Shown here one piece after another: positions 42,471 through 51,356 of a stretch of DNA of 64,000 nt (position 1 is its first letter; every line of letters begins with the position of its first letter). The stretch is taken from assembly GCF_014654725.1 (NCBI RefSeq), contig NZ_JACVZV010000002.1, positions 42,859 through 106,858 on the forward strand, in the 5' to 3' direction. Below the pieces are notes generated by a model. It did no database searches and had not been told where the DNA came from. It worked only from the letters and a program-made list of their open reading frames with translations. Source of the stretch: Vulcanococcus sp. Clear-D1. GTDB lineage: Bacteria; Cyanobacteriota; Cyanobacteriia; PCC-6307; Cyanobiaceae. The position numbers were made by a program, and so were the translations under genes.

Positions 42471-43283
42471 GTGACCACCACCACCCCGATCCAGCAGCGT
42501 TTCAGCCAGCTTCAGCAACAGGGGCGTTGTGCCCTGATGCCGTTTCTGATGGCCGGGGATCCGGATCTCTCCAGCACCCGCTCTGCCCTACTAGCGCTGC
42601 AGGCTGCCGGGGCGGACATGATCGAGCTGGGCATCCCCTACAGCGATCCGCTGGCCGATGGCCCTGTGATTCAGGCCGCCGCCAGTCGGGCCCTGCGCTC
42701 AGCCACGACACCCGGCCGCGTGCTGGAGATGCTCACCGGCCTCAAGGGCGAGCTGCAGATTCCGGTGATCCTGTTTACCTACAGCAACCCCCTGCTCAAC
42801 CGCGGCATGGAGGCGTTCTGCCGCGATGCGGCTGCCGCCGGTGCCGCCGGCCTGGTGGTGCCCGACTTACCACTGGAGGAAGCTGAGAAGCTCTCGGCCA
42901 TCGTCTCGACACACGCTCTCGATCTCGTGCTTCTGGTGGCCCCCACGACGCCTGCCGATCGCATGCAGCGCATTGCTGCAGCCAGCCGCGGCTTCACCTA
43001 TCTGGTGAGCGTCACCGGTGTGACGGGCGTGCGCACCAATCTTGAAAGCCGGGTGGCGGGGCTGGTCCAGCAGCTCAAAGGCATGGGTCCTACACCGGTT
43101 GCCGTGGGCTTTGGCATCTCCGGGCCCGAGCAGGCCCGCCAGGTGCGCGACTGGGGCGCCGATGGCGCGATCGTGGGCAGCGCTCTGGTGAAGGTGATGG
43201 CGGAAGCGCACAGCCAGCAAGGAGATGTAGCCGCCGCGGCCGGCGAATTCTGCGGCCAGCTGCGCACGGCCCTGGATGCCTGA
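42471..43283 (+). CDS. trpA: Tryptophan synthase alpha subunit
   Basis: The 270-residue TIM barrel splits indole-3-glycerol phosphate. The catalytic Glu is in [19 protein letters not shown] (IELG) and the Asp is in [28 protein letters not shown] and [14 protein letters not shown] are also typical. The start codon is GTG. It follows DUF3007 by 25 bases. The beta subunit is not in this window. Confidence 0.96.
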   Translation: MTTTTPIQQRFSQLQQQGRCALMPFLMAGDPDLSSTRSALLALQAAGADMIELGIPYSDPLADGPVIQAAASRALRSATTPGRVLEMLTGLKGELQIPVILFTYSNPLLNRGMEAFCRDAAAAGAAGLVVPDLPLEEAEKLSAIVSTHALDLVLLVAPTTPADRMQRIAAASRGFTYLVSVTGVTGVRTNLESRVAGLVQQLKGMGPTPVAVGFGISGPEQARQVRDWGADGAIVGSALVKVMAEAHSQQGDVAAAAGEFCGQLRTALDA

Positions 43284-43292
43284 GCTGGCGCG

Positions 43293-44066
43293 ATGATCGA
43301 TCAGCCCAACGATCAGGCTGCAGCGCTCTTCGGCGCCGTATCCCAGACCTACGCCGCCCACCGCCCCACCTACCCGGAGAGCGTCTTCGCCGACTTTGCG
43401 GCCCGATGCCCCGGCCTTGAGCGGGTGTGGGACTGCGGCTGCGGCAGCGGCCAGGCCTCGCTCGCCCTCGCCCAGCACTTTGAGCAGGTGGTGGCCACCG
43501 ATGCCAGCGCAGAACAGCTGGAGCTGGCCCCTGAACATCCCCGTATCCGCTGGATGCAGGCGCAGGCGGACTGTGCGCCGCTGGAGCCGGCCAGCGTGGA
43601 TGGGGTGATGGTGGCGGCAGCCGTGCACTGGTTCGCAGGCGAGGCCTTCAACGCTGAAGTGAGGCGCGTGGCGCGGCCAGGCGCTGTGATGGCCTGGATC
43701 GGCTACCTGCCGCTGCAGCTCGCGCAACCGGAACTGCAACTGCAATTGCATCGCTTCTACGCCACCACGCTCGAGCCCTGGTGGCCGCCCCAACGGCGCT
43801 GGGTGGATCAGAGCTACGCCGGCCTGCCGTTCCCGGGCGAGGAGTGGCCCTTCCCATCGGATCAATGGATCGAGCGTCAGTGGAGCCTCAGCGATCTGCT
43901 GGGTTATCTGGGCAGCTGGTCGGCGGTGTCCAACGCTCGCCGCAGCGGTGTGGATCCGCTCAGAGCATTTGCAGAGGAGCTGCGGCATGCCTGGCCCGGT
44001 CAGGGCGCAGAGGCGCTGCAGGTGCGCTGGCCGTTGATGGGCCGCTGGGGTGTGATCAACCCCTGA
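43293..44066 (+). CDS. Class I SAM methyltransferase
   Basis: This 257-residue methyltransferase has AALFGAVSQTYAAHRPTYP, motif I VWDCGCGSGQASLALAQHF and ATDASAEQLELA. It fits the group of small-molecule methyltransferases often called type 11, with a long C-terminal part (WPPQRRWVDQSYAGLPFPGEEW, WSLSDLLGYLGSWSAVSNARR). Substrate unknown. It follows trpA by 9 bases and is probably in the same transcript. Confidence 0.87.
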   Translation: MIDQPNDQAAALFGAVSQTYAAHRPTYPESVFADFAARCPGLERVWDCGCGSGQASLALAQHFEQVVATDASAEQLELAPEHPRIRWMQAQADCAPLEPASVDGVMVAAAVHWFAGEAFNAEVRRVARPGAVMAWIGYLPLQLAQPELQLQLHRFYATTLEPWWPPQRRWVDQSYAGLPFPGEEWPFPSDQWIERQWSLSDLLGYLGSWSAVSNARRSGVDPLRAFAEELRHAWPGQGAEALQVRWPLMGRWGVINP

Positions 44067-44119
44067 ACCTTGCCGGAGCCGTCAGAATCAAGGCACGCGA
44101 TTCATTTCTGGCTGCCGCG

Positions 44120-44434
44120 ATGGCTCAACGCTTCCTGCTCACCGCCGGCCTGCTACTGGGTGGCCTCGCCCTAGCACCTACGGCAGCGCACGCCGGTTGG
44201 AGTAACTACACCTCCGCCATCTCCGAGGTGGATGCCTGCAACCAGGCCCAGTACCTGATGCCGGAGAAGGCGGTGGTGCAGGAGTTCCGCTACCGGGTGA
44301 ACAGCACCAAAAACGGCAACAGCTTCGTCTGCAGTGTGCGCTGGAGCGACAAGGCCTCCGCGCAGCCCACCGATCGACCGATCCTGTTCCCCTCCCGCAT
44401 CCGTCAGCCGATCTTCGCGGCGGGCTGGCTGTAG
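44120..44434 (+). CDS. Small secreted protein
   Basis: The 104-residue protein has a signal peptide (FLLTAGLLLGGLALAPTAAHA, cleavage before GWSNYTS). The mature part has two Cys (VDACNQAQ and FVCSVRW), likely a disulfide, and ends IRQPIFAAGWL. No family is recognised. It is probably periplasmic. Confidence 0.75.
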   Translation: MAQRFLLTAGLLLGGLALAPTAAHAGWSNYTSAISEVDACNQAQYLMPEKAVVQEFRYRVNSTKNGNSFVCSVRWSDKASAQPTDRPILFPSRIRQPIFAAGWL

Positions 44435-44461
44435 GTTGCGCCCCTGAAGCCTGTTGCAACC

Positions 44462-44728
44462 ATGCGTTTCGTGCTCTGGGGCACTTACTGTGAGAACGCG
44501 CTCGAGAAGCGTGTTCCCTATCGGGAGGAGCACCTAGCCGGCCTGCAGCAGCAACAAGATGCGGGGGTGTTGATCACCCTCGGCCCCACCGAGGGAAGCA
44601 CCCACGTGTTTGGCATCTATGAAGCCGAAAGCCAGCAGCAGGTGGAGAACCTCCTGCACAACGACGTCTACTGGCGCAACGGCATCTGGACCGAGCTGAA
44701 GGTGTACCCCTGGATCCAGGCGTTCTGA
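44462..44728 (+). CDS. YciI-like protein
   Basis: The 88-residue ferredoxin-like fold starts MRFVLWGTYCENALEKRVPYREEHLAGLQQQQDAG, with the His in EEHLAGL matching the YciI site, then VLITLGPTEG and HNDVYWRNGIWTELKVYPW. YciI-like proteins are small and often of unknown function. It converges with the cytochrome gene, 2 bases apart. Confidence 0.88.
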   Translation: MRFVLWGTYCENALEKRVPYREEHLAGLQQQQDAGVLITLGPTEGSTHVFGIYEAESQQQVENLLHNDVYWRNGIWTELKVYPWIQAF

Positions 44729-44730
44729 GC

Positions 44731-45078
44731 TCAGGCTTTAGGCCAGCCGGCCAGGGCCTGCTGCCAAACCCAGGCCGCCACTTCAGCCGTGCCCTGCTCC
44801 CCCAGCACCGTGGCGTAACCGCTCATCTGACCAACTCCCGCAGCGGCAATGGCTGCAATGGCCTGCTCAGAGGCCCGGTTCTCACGTTCCAGCGCAGCCA
44901 GCTTGAGGGTCTTGCCGCGGCGAATGATGTTGCCGCCATTCACATGGCAGCCGGCGCAATGCTGCTCAAACAGTTGAGCGCCATCGGCCAGGGCCACGCC
45001 AGGCCAGAGCAACAAAGCAACCAGGCCAGCCAGCAGCGCGGCGCTCAGCCGGCGCCAACAGGCAATGAACAGAGGCAC
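44731..45078 (-). CDS. Cytochrome c6-like protein
   Basis: A single c-heme site (FEQHCAGCHVNGGNIIRRGKTL) and a late Met (GVGQMSGYATVLGEQG) match cytochrome c6, the lumenal electron carrier. The mature protein is about 85 residues after the signal ALLAGLVALLLWPGVALA. The region after the heme (KLAALERENRASEQ) differs from the main PetJ, so this may be a c6B/c6C-type paralogue. The start is uncertain: GTG 45078 gives a normal signal peptide, while 45156 would overlap the divergent sbcD start. Confidence 0.85.
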   Translation of the reverse strand: MPLFIACWRRLSAALLAGLVALLLWPGVALADGAQLFEQHCAGCHVNGGNIIRRGKTLKLAALERENRASEQAIAAIAAAGVGQMSGYATVLGEQGTAEVAAWVWQQALAGWPKA

Positions 45079-45154
45079 GAAGGACTTGGCGATGGTGGGT
45101 TCAGTCTGCAGACCAGACAGAAACGCTGAAATGGATGCAGCGCCGCCTCCGTGC

Positions 45155-46351
45155 ATGCTCACCTTTCTGCACAGCGCCGACTGGCAGATCGGCAAGCCCT
45201 ATGCCCGCGTCCACGATCCCGACAAGCGGGCACGGCTGCGGCAGGCACGCATCGATGCCATCGGGAGGATCGGCGCCCTGATCCCCCCCGTCCAGCCATC
45301 GTTTCTGCTGGTGGCCGGTGATCTATTCGACTCACCAACACCAACCAGCAGCGACGTAGCTGCCGTCTGTCAGGCGATCGGCAAGCTGGCCATTCCAGTG
45401 TTGGTGATCCCCGGCAACCACGACCATGGTGCGCCGGGCAGCGTGTGGCAGTCCCCCTTCTTTCTGAGCGAACAACAGCGGCGGGCTCGCAATCTTCAGG
45501 TGTTGCTCGAGCGCCAACCCGTGGAACTGGAGGGCGCCGTGGTGCTGCCCTGCCCCCTGCTGCGCCGGAGCGACACGAGCGATCCCACCAACTGGGTGCG
45601 GCAGCTGGCGTGGCACGAGCTGCCGGCCCACAAACCGCGCATCCTGCTGGCCCATGGCTCGGTGCATGGCTTCGCAGCAGCCGATCTCGATGCCGATGAC
45701 GACAACCCCACCAGCGCCAACAACCGCCTGCAGCTCGATGCGACCCTGCTGGATCAGCTCGACTACATCGCTCTGGGCGACTGGCACGGCCTCAAGCAGA
45801 TCAATACCCACACCTGGTACAGCGGTACGCCGGAACCGGATCGCTTTCCCCGCAGCAACGACTACCAAAGCGGGCAGGTGCTGGTGGTGCGTGCACAACG
45901 CGGCGCCGCTCCTGCGGTGGAATCGCAATCCACCGCAGCCCTGGAGTGGCTGCAGCTGAGAGCCCATCTCACCTCCTCAGACGATCTGCAACGGCTGGAG
46001 CGGCAGCTGAAGCCGTTGCTTGAGGGCGAACCCGGCTGGCAGCTGCTCTTGCTCGAGCAGAGCGGCAGTCTTGGCCTCGAAGCGCACCAGCGCTACGAGC
46101 AGCTGCTGGAGCGCCTGGATGCCCAGCTGCTGCGGTTGAAGCGACGGGGACGGATCGAGCAGCAAGCCGATCCCGAAGAACTGGAGCTCTTGCTGCAACG
46201 GGCCGAAGATCCTCTGATCGCCAGCGTGGCCGGCGGCATCCAGGCGGACCTGGCGCAAGCCACGCTCTCCAGCGACAACGAGCAACGCCAGCTGCTCCAG
46301 CTGGCGTTGGCGGAGCTGCACCGCGCCGCAGGGGCCGCCGGATGCGCCTGA
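45155..46351 (+). CDS. sbcD: SbcD/YhaO-like nuclease subunit
   Basis: The 398-residue metallophosphoesterase has the phosphoesterase motifs FLHSADWQIGKPY, LLVAGDLFDSPTPT, IPGNHDHG, LLAHGSVHG and IALGDWHGLKQI. ATG 45155 was chosen since the motif follows at once. It overlaps the ATPase gene by 10 bases. The pair forms an SbcCD/YhaON-like nuclease for DNA ends or hairpins. The C-terminal 140 residues form the cap domain and are more diverged. Confidence 0.9.
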   Translation: MLTFLHSADWQIGKPYARVHDPDKRARLRQARIDAIGRIGALIPPVQPSFLLVAGDLFDSPTPTSSDVAAVCQAIGKLAIPVLVIPGNHDHGAPGSVWQSPFFLSEQQRRARNLQVLLERQPVELEGAVVLPCPLLRRSDTSDPTNWVRQLAWHELPAHKPRILLAHGSVHGFAAADLDADDDNPTSANNRLQLDATLLDQLDYIALGDWHGLKQINTHTWYSGTPEPDRFPRSNDYQSGQVLVVRAQRGAAPAVESQSTAALEWLQLRAHLTSSDDLQRLERQLKPLLEGEPGWQLLLLEQSGSLGLEAHQRYEQLLERLDAQLLRLKRRGRIEQQADPEELELLLQRAEDPLIASVAGGIQADLAQATLSSDNEQRQLLQLALAELHRAAGAAGCA

Positions 46352-49050
46352 TCGCCTGCAGGCTGCAGAACGTGCGGCGCCACCGCGACCTGGAGCTGTG
46401 CTTCGGCCGTGAGCTCACCCTGATTGCCGGTGCCAATGAAACCGGCAAAAGCACCCTGGTGGAGGCGTTGCACAAGACCCTCTTCCTGCGCGCCACCGCC
46501 ACCGGCCGCGGAGTGGACGAGCTGCGCTCGCGCCTTCACCCCGGCCTGCCGGACGTGGAGATCCGTTTCGAAGCCAACGCCGAAACCTGGCGCCTGCGGA
46601 AACGCTTCGCTGGCGCCAGCGGCACCTGCCAGATCAGCAATGGCAGCGGCGTGGCCCTCAGCGGGGCGCAAGCTGAAGAACTGCTGGCCCAGTTGCTGGG
46701 CTACGAGGCGCCGGTGGAAGGGCGCCGCATTGCCCAACTCCCGGAGCGCTGGGCCCACCTCTGGGTGCGCCAGGGCGACGCCGGCCTCAACCCTTTCAGC
46801 GGCAGTCAGGAGCGCTACGACCATCAGCGCCTGGTGGCGCAACTGCAACAGCAGAGCAGCCAGAGCCCTCTGCAATCCAGCACCGACAGGCTGGTGATGG
46901 AGCAGATCCAGCAGGAGGTGAACACGCTCTACACCGCCACCGGCAAGGTGAAGGCCGGATCCCCCTTGGCTGGGGCGCAGCAACGCAGCCAGGAGGCGGC
47001 CGCCGCCCTTGCCCTGGCCGAGCAGCAGGTGGGAGATCTCGAAGCCGCCATGGAGCAATGGCGCAGCATTACCGAGCGGCTGGAGACGATCGAGCACCAA
47101 CAGCGACCCGCCCTACAACGGGAGCTGCATCTCCAGCAACAAACCCAGCTGCTGCAGGCACAGCTGGATCCTTTGCTGCAGCGACAGAACGAACGCCAGC
47201 AACTGCTGATGCAGCAGCGCCAGGAGCAACAGGAGCTGCTGCTGGTGCAACAGCAACTGCACAAAGCGCTCCAGCAACAGCAACAGGACCAGGCACAACG
47301 GCAACAGCTCCAGGAGCAGATCAAGCAGGCGAGTGCCGCACGCCAGGAACTGAGCCAGCGCCTGGAGCAGGTGCAACGGCTGCTTGATCTGCAGCAGCTG
47401 GAGGATGAAGCCAGACAGTTGCGCGAGCACCAACAGCAACTGCAGCAGCTGCAGGAGCAGGCCGAAGGCCTCAAACAGCAACTGGCCGCGTTGCCGGAGA
47501 TCACAGCAGCGCAGGTGCGGCAGCTTCGGCAGGCCGAACAGGTCCTCGCTCAAGCCACAGCCCGTTGCGAAGCGATGGCAGCTGGGCTGGAGGTGCTGGC
47601 CGCCGATCAACCGATCCAGCTCAACGGGGAAACGCTGGTGAGCGGAGAACGGCGCCGAATTGAGGCCGCTGCCGAACTCACGGTGGGCAGCGGCGTGCGC
47701 CTGCAGATCAGCCCGGGCGGCGGCCAGGCCCTACCGCAGGCCCTGGAGCAGCAGCGGCAGTGTTGCCAGCAGCTTGAGCAGCTGCAGCAGCTGCTCAAGC
47801 TGAGCAGCAGCGATCAGGCGGAAACAATCGAGCGGCAGCGCACTGAGCTGGAGCGAGAACTCAACAACCTGCGCCAGGCCGCCAAAACCATTCCCTGGTC
47901 GGGCCTGCAACAACGGCTGGAGCAGCTCGAGCCCAGGCTCAAGCTGCTGGCCGCTGCACTGGAGGGCGGCGCCATTGCTCCTGTGGATCCGGTGCAACTG
48001 CGGACTGAACAGGAAAGCCTGCGCCAGCGCAGCAGCGAAGTCACCCGCAGCCAGGAGAACAGCAATCAACAGCTACTGGAGCTGGAGCAAAACCAACTGA
48101 TCCGCCAAACAGCCCAGGAGCAGCTGCGCGGCCGCTGCGGCCAGCTGGAAGGCTCTTTGCAGGTGCTGGGCGAACGACTACTGCACCTCCAAAGCGCCGA
48201 AACAGTGGGCGGTGAGCTAGAGGTCCAACAACAAGAGCTGCGCGCCCTGCGCGCCGAACTCGAACAACTGCAGAGCGCCCGACACCACGGCGGCGCAGCA
48301 AACACGGTTGCGGATGCAGCTGGGCAGCTGGAGGCGCTCGAGCAGGAGAAGGATCGTCTGCTCAGCCAGCTGGGGCAGGCCCAGCAGCGCACCCAGAGTT
48401 TGGGAGCCGCCAACCCACTGGCCGAGCTGGAGCAACGACAGGTGGCCTGGGAGGAAGCGGAGGCGGAGCGAGCCGCCCTTGAGCAACGCGGCATGGCTTT
48501 GCGGCTGTTGCTGGAGCGCTTTCATCGCGCCCAGAGCAATCTGGCCAACCGCTATAGCGAACCCCTGCGTGCCGCGATCACCCCGTATCTGGCAGAACTG
48601 GCCAGCGAACCGCATCAACCGCTGCTGGCCTTCGATCCGCAGCAGGGCTTCCACGATCTTCAACTGCGCCAAGGCGAAGAAGCCTTTGCCTTTGAGCGCT
48701 TGAGCGGAGGCATGCGCGAACAACTGGGGGCCACGGTGCGCCTAGCCATGGCCGAAGTGCTCAAGCCGGCCTACGCCGATGCGTTGCCGCTGGTGTTCGA
48801 CGACGCCTTCACCAACAGTGATCGTGAACGCCTGCTTGGCCTGCGCAGGATGCTCGAGCGGGGCATCCAGCAGGGCATCCAAATCGTGCTGCTCACCTGC
48901 CACCCCGACGACTACACAGCACTGCTACCTGACAGCACCTGGAGAGAGCCTGAGCAACCGCGCGGACAAAAAAATCCCCCCGAGGTCATCGGAGGGAAGC
49001 CAGAGAGGTTGGACTGGAGTGACGATCGGGTGATCGTGAAGCTGGACTGA
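46342..49050 (+). CDS. sbcC: SbcC/YhaN-like SMC ATPase
   Basis: The 902-residue protein starts with the ATPase head (LIACRLQNVRRHRDLELCF, Walker A GANETGKST). A Gln-rich coiled coil covers most of residues 170-720. The C-terminal head has the signature FERLSGGMREQLGATVRLAMAEVL and Walker B LPLVFDDAF. The length and ATPase match the YhaN-type partner of SbcD. The last 34 residues, after about HPDDYTALLPDSTW, are encoded over the terminator of the facing cyAbrB gene and look like an added tail. Confidence 0.9.
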   Translation: MRLIACRLQNVRRHRDLELCFGRELTLIAGANETGKSTLVEALHKTLFLRATATGRGVDELRSRLHPGLPDVEIRFEANAETWRLRKRFAGASGTCQISNGSGVALSGAQAEELLAQLLGYEAPVEGRRIAQLPERWAHLWVRQGDAGLNPFSGSQERYDHQRLVAQLQQQSSQSPLQSSTDRLVMEQIQQEVNTLYTATGKVKAGSPLAGAQQRSQEAAAALALAEQQVGDLEAAMEQWRSITERLETIEHQQRPALQRELHLQQQTQLLQAQLDPLLQRQNERQQLLMQQRQEQQELLLVQQQLHKALQQQQQDQAQRQQLQEQIKQASAARQELSQRLEQVQRLLDLQQLEDEARQLREHQQQLQQLQEQAEGLKQQLAALPEITAAQVRQLRQAEQVLAQATARCEAMAAGLEVLAADQPIQLNGETLVSGERRRIEAAAELTVGSGVRLQISPGGGQALPQALEQQRQCCQQLEQLQQLLKLSSSDQAETIERQRTELERELNNLRQAAKTIPWSGLQQRLEQLEPRLKLLAAALEGGAIAPVDPVQLRTEQESLRQRSSEVTRSQENSNQQLLELEQNQLIRQTAQEQLRGRCGQLEGSLQVLGERLLHLQSAETVGGELEVQQQELRALRAELEQLQSARHHGGAANTVADAAGQLEALEQEKDRLLSQLGQAQQRTQSLGAANPLAELEQRQVAWEEAEAERAALEQRGMALRLLLERFHRAQSNLANRYSEPLRAAITPYLAELASEPHQPLLAFDPQQGFHDLQLRQGEEAFAFERLSGGMREQLGATVRLAMAEVLKPAYADALPLVFDDAFTNSDRERLLGLRRMLERGIQQGIQIVLLTCHPDDYTALLPDSTWREPEQPRGQKNPPEVIGGKPERLDWSDDRVIVKLD
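48968..48996 (-). terminator. Terminator of the cyAbrB gene, inside the sbcC 3' end
   Basis: On the minus strand CCCTCCGA, a TGACC loop, then TCGGGGGG are followed by A and seven T. The stem has one G-T pair. It is 95 bases after the cyAbrB stop. It lies in the coding frame of the last 30 residues of sbcC, so the two genes overlap at their 3' ends. Confidence 0.78.
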
Positions 49051-49090
49051 AGCCAGCGGGTCACATCGCCTCCGATCGTTCGGCTCTCAA

Positions 49091-49483
49091 TCACTCCTCG
49101 TCTTCGTCGGTGCCGCCGACGGGAATCAGGCGGATCTGCTTGCGACCCAGCTTGATTTCGAACTCATCACCGGGCTGAAGATCCAGCATCGCGGTGTAGG
49201 CCTTACCGATCAGCAGGTTGCCATTGCCCTGAACGGTGGCCACATAGCTCAGTTTGCGGCCACCCTTACCCACTTTGCTGGCGCCGCCGAGTTCCACACC
49301 CTTGGCCTCGAGCAGGGCCTCGTAGAAGGCCGTGAAATTCAGGCGCTCACCACCATCTTTTTTGGTGGAGACATAGCCGCAGGAGCGGACGATCTCAGAT
49401 TTACCCACATCGCCGAGCTCCTTGACTTTGGCCAGCAGGTCCGATCCGGTGAGCATTGTTTGGAGATGTGATGAGGAAGACAT
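49091..49483 (-). CDS. cyAbrB-type transcription regulator
   Basis: The protein has 130 residues from ATG 49483; ATG 49456 would shorten it by nine. The cyanobacterial AbrB pattern is clear: LTGSDLLAKVKELGDVGKSEIVRSCGYVSTKKDGGERLNFTAFYEALLEAKGVEL, then the C-terminal swapped-hairpin domain (VQGNGNLLIGKAYTAMLDLQPGDEFEIKLGRKQIRLIPV). cyAbrB proteins are global regulators of carbon and nitrogen genes. Upstream bases in frame do not look like protein. The terminator lies inside sbcC. Confidence 0.93.
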   Translation of the reverse strand: MSSSSHLQTMLTGSDLLAKVKELGDVGKSEIVRSCGYVSTKKDGGERLNFTAFYEALLEAKGVELGGASKVGKGGRKLSYVATVQGNGNLLIGKAYTAMLDLQPGDEFEIKLGRKQIRLIPVGGTDEDEE

Positions 49484-49586
49484 TATCAACCTACAACATC
49501 GACGCCGGCGTGGCCATGCGTTCAACAACCAACATCCAAGCGAGCAGCGAACCACAATGCAGGCATGATTCTGCGCTGTTTCGGAC

Positions 49587-50060
49587 ATGCCCCATCAGGT
49601 TCGACGCCTGAACAGCAACGATCACGATGCGGTGGTGGAGATCTATCGCCAAGCGGTGCTGGGTTCCACCGCACAGCTCTACAGCGAAGCGCAGCAATGG
49701 GCCTGGGCAGAGCAGAGCAACACGCTGCGATCGCTGCTGCTGCAGGGCGAAGGATTTGTGATCAGCAATCAACGCGATGAACCGATCGCCTTCAGCCAGC
49801 GCTATCCGCACGATCGTCTTGCCCTGCTCTACAGCCATCCCAACGCCCAGCGCCAGGGCTGCGGCCAGCGCTTGATCGAAGCCGTTGAACAAGCTGCCAG
49901 GGCAGACGCGATGTCCGTTCTGCGGACAGAGGCCAGTTTGATCTCCAGACCCCTGTTCGAGCGACTTGGCTGGCAAGTGAGCTGGCGGGAGGAGCTGCGC
50001 ATCGGCGGCGTGCCGTTCCAGCGCTTTCGCATGCACAAGCGGCTGGGCCAGAGATACTGA
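49587..50060 (+). CDS. GNAT-family N-acetyltransferase
   Basis: The 157-residue protein has the GNAT core: VRRLNSNDHDAVVEIYRQAV, LLYSHPNAQRQGCGQRLIEAVEQAARADA (acetyl-CoA loop Q-x-x-G-x-G) and LFERLGWQVSWREELRIGGVPFQRFRMHK. The substrate is unknown. It is divergent from cyAbrB and is followed after 4 bases by the Nif11-cupin gene. Confidence 0.9.
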   Translation: MPHQVRRLNSNDHDAVVEIYRQAVLGSTAQLYSEAQQWAWAEQSNTLRSLLLQGEGFVISNQRDEPIAFSQRYPHDRLALLYSHPNAQRQGCGQRLIEAVEQAARADAMSVLRTEASLISRPLFERLGWQVSWREELRIGGVPFQRFRMHKRLGQRY

Positions 50061-50064
50061 CGCC

Positions 50065-50610
50065 ATGGCCGAAGCCCAGCTGCAGCAATTCCTCGAGAAA
50101 GTGCGCCAACTCAATGCCTTTGTGGCCTTGAGCGAAAGCCAACCCGCCTTGCGGGATGCCCTGAGGGCGTGCGATCAACACCATGAAGTGGTGGCCCTGG
50201 CCGCGCAGCATGGCTTTGAAATCGCTCGGCGCTGGGGCGACAGCCAGGCGGCCGCAACGCAACCAAAGGAGCAGCCCAGTAACCAGAGCAATCTGTTGTC
50301 CAGCTCTTGCCCGGCGGCAGGCGAGGAGCGGGTGGATCGCTTAATCGAGGGATCGGGCTGGCGATTGGAGCGCATTCACTCCTGTCTGGCCAGCAGTCCG
50401 GAAGGCTTCTGGTACGACCAGGCTGAAACCGAATGGGTGATCGTGCTGCGCGGCAGCGCGCAACTGCAGTTTGAGGATGAACCGGAGCCGCGCGATCTGT
50501 GCGTGGGTGACAGCCTCCTGATCAACCCTCACCAGCGGCACCGGGTTGTTACGACAGATCCGGATCCTGGAACCCTGTGGCTCGCTCTCTTCTGGTCGGC
50601 AGACGCTTGA
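50065..50610 (+). CDS. Nif11 domain-cupin fusion protein
   Basis: The 181-residue protein has an N-terminal Nif11-like helix region (LQQFLEKVRQLNAFVALSESQPALRDALRACDQHHEVVALAAQHGFEIAR, residues 6-55) and a C-terminal cupin of about 100 residues (EFTWVIV-type strand WVIVLRGSAQLQFEDEPEPRDLCVGDSLLINPHQRHRV, with late His pair). A Gln/Ser-rich linker joins them. The fusion is an uncommon but known layout. It overlaps the PsiE gene by 62 bases on opposite strands. Function unknown. Confidence 0.85.
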   Translation: MAEAQLQQFLEKVRQLNAFVALSESQPALRDALRACDQHHEVVALAAQHGFEIARRWGDSQAAATQPKEQPSNQSNLLSSSCPAAGEERVDRLIEGSGWRLERIHSCLASSPEGFWYDQAETEWVIVLRGSAQLQFEDEPEPRDLCVGDSLLINPHQRHRVVTTDPDPGTLWLALFWSADA

Positions 50611-51034
50611 TATGGGACTGGCGCACCAGCCAGTAGGCACCTGCCAGTGACAGCACGGCAAAGCCCAGGCCGATCAGATCGGCAGGATTCTTCTGAACCC
50701 CTGGCGGCATCACGATCACCTTCCGAGCCACGGCCGTGAGCGCCGTCACCAGCACCAGCTCGATCTGCACCACATGCTCCCGCATGTAGGCCGTGAGGTT
50801 CTGCAGCACCTCAAGGGCGATCAGGATCACGAGCACCTGATCCAGCAACCGGATCAATCCCTCGCCGGTCCAGTTGACGTTGAGATCCAGCAGATCGCTA
50901 CCGAGGAAGAGCAGAAGCTGCAGGGTGGCCACCACCAGCACCGCGGTGAGAACCACAGAGAGCACCTTGGCGAGAGCCCGCTCAAAGCCCGTGATCGCCT
51001 GCAGAAAGGATCGATCGTCAAACAAACGCATCAA
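50549..51034 (-). CDS. PsiE-family membrane protein
   Basis: The 161-residue protein has four helices (VLSVVLTAVLVVATLQLLLFL, LLDQVLVILIALEVLQNLTAYM, VVQIELVLVTALTAVARKVIVM, LIGLGFAVLSLAGAYWLV), as in phosphate-starvation-inducible PsiE. The role of PsiE is unclear. No Pho box was seen upstream. Its 3' end overlaps the Nif11-cupin gene. Confidence 0.88.
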   Translation of the reverse strand: MMRLFDDRSFLQAITGFERALAKVLSVVLTAVLVVATLQLLLFLGSDLLDLNVNWTGEGLIRLLDQVLVILIALEVLQNLTAYMREHVVQIELVLVTALTAVARKVIVMPPGVQKNPADLIGLGFAVLSLAGAYWLVRQSHIKRLPTRRERATGFQDPDLS

Positions 51035-51042
51035 AGCGGAAA

Positions 51043-51309
51043 TCAGTAGCTGAAGGGCCTGTACTGAGGCTTGGCTGGGGAATCACCGGGAGGATTCACC
51101 ACCTTGGTGTCGCAGGTGATGCTGCCGTCGGGTGCTGTCACGCAGTTTTGAGGCTCAATCTTGGTTTCCGGGCCCACGTTGCTGCCTGGCCCCCAAAGAA
51201 AGCTCTCCACCTGAGCCAAAGCCGGCAGCTCCAAACCGGCAACCACCATGCCGGCACACAGCTTGAGGCCAAAGGCGGCCGGGGAAGCGAACAGGCGATG
51301 CAACGACAT
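51043..51309 (-). CDS. Small secreted protein
   Basis: From ATG 51309 the 88-residue protein has a signal peptide (FGLKLCAGMVVAGLELPALA, cut before QVESF). The mature part is about 60 residues with two Cys (QNCVTAPDGSITCDTKV), probably one disulfide. No family is recognised. It lies 8 bases before the PsiE gene on the same strand. Confidence 0.7.
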   Translation of the reverse strand: MSLHRLFASPAAFGLKLCAGMVVAGLELPALAQVESFLWGPGSNVGPETKIEPQNCVTAPDGSITCDTKVVNPPGDSPAKPQYRPFSY

Positions 51310-51356
51310 GGCGGCGGCGGAGCGTGCCACCACTCTGACGTGTCCGTGTGGCCGCG

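Noticed and set aside
47041..47500. Possible repeat array
   Set aside because: Repeated CAG/CAA-type triplets come from Gln-rich coiled coil; no spaced direct repeats as in CRISPR.
46929..47610. Long minus-strand frames rich in Cys/Ser or Leu opposite sbcC
   Set aside because: They mirror the Gln/Leu codon repeats of the SbcC coiled coil. No protein-like features.
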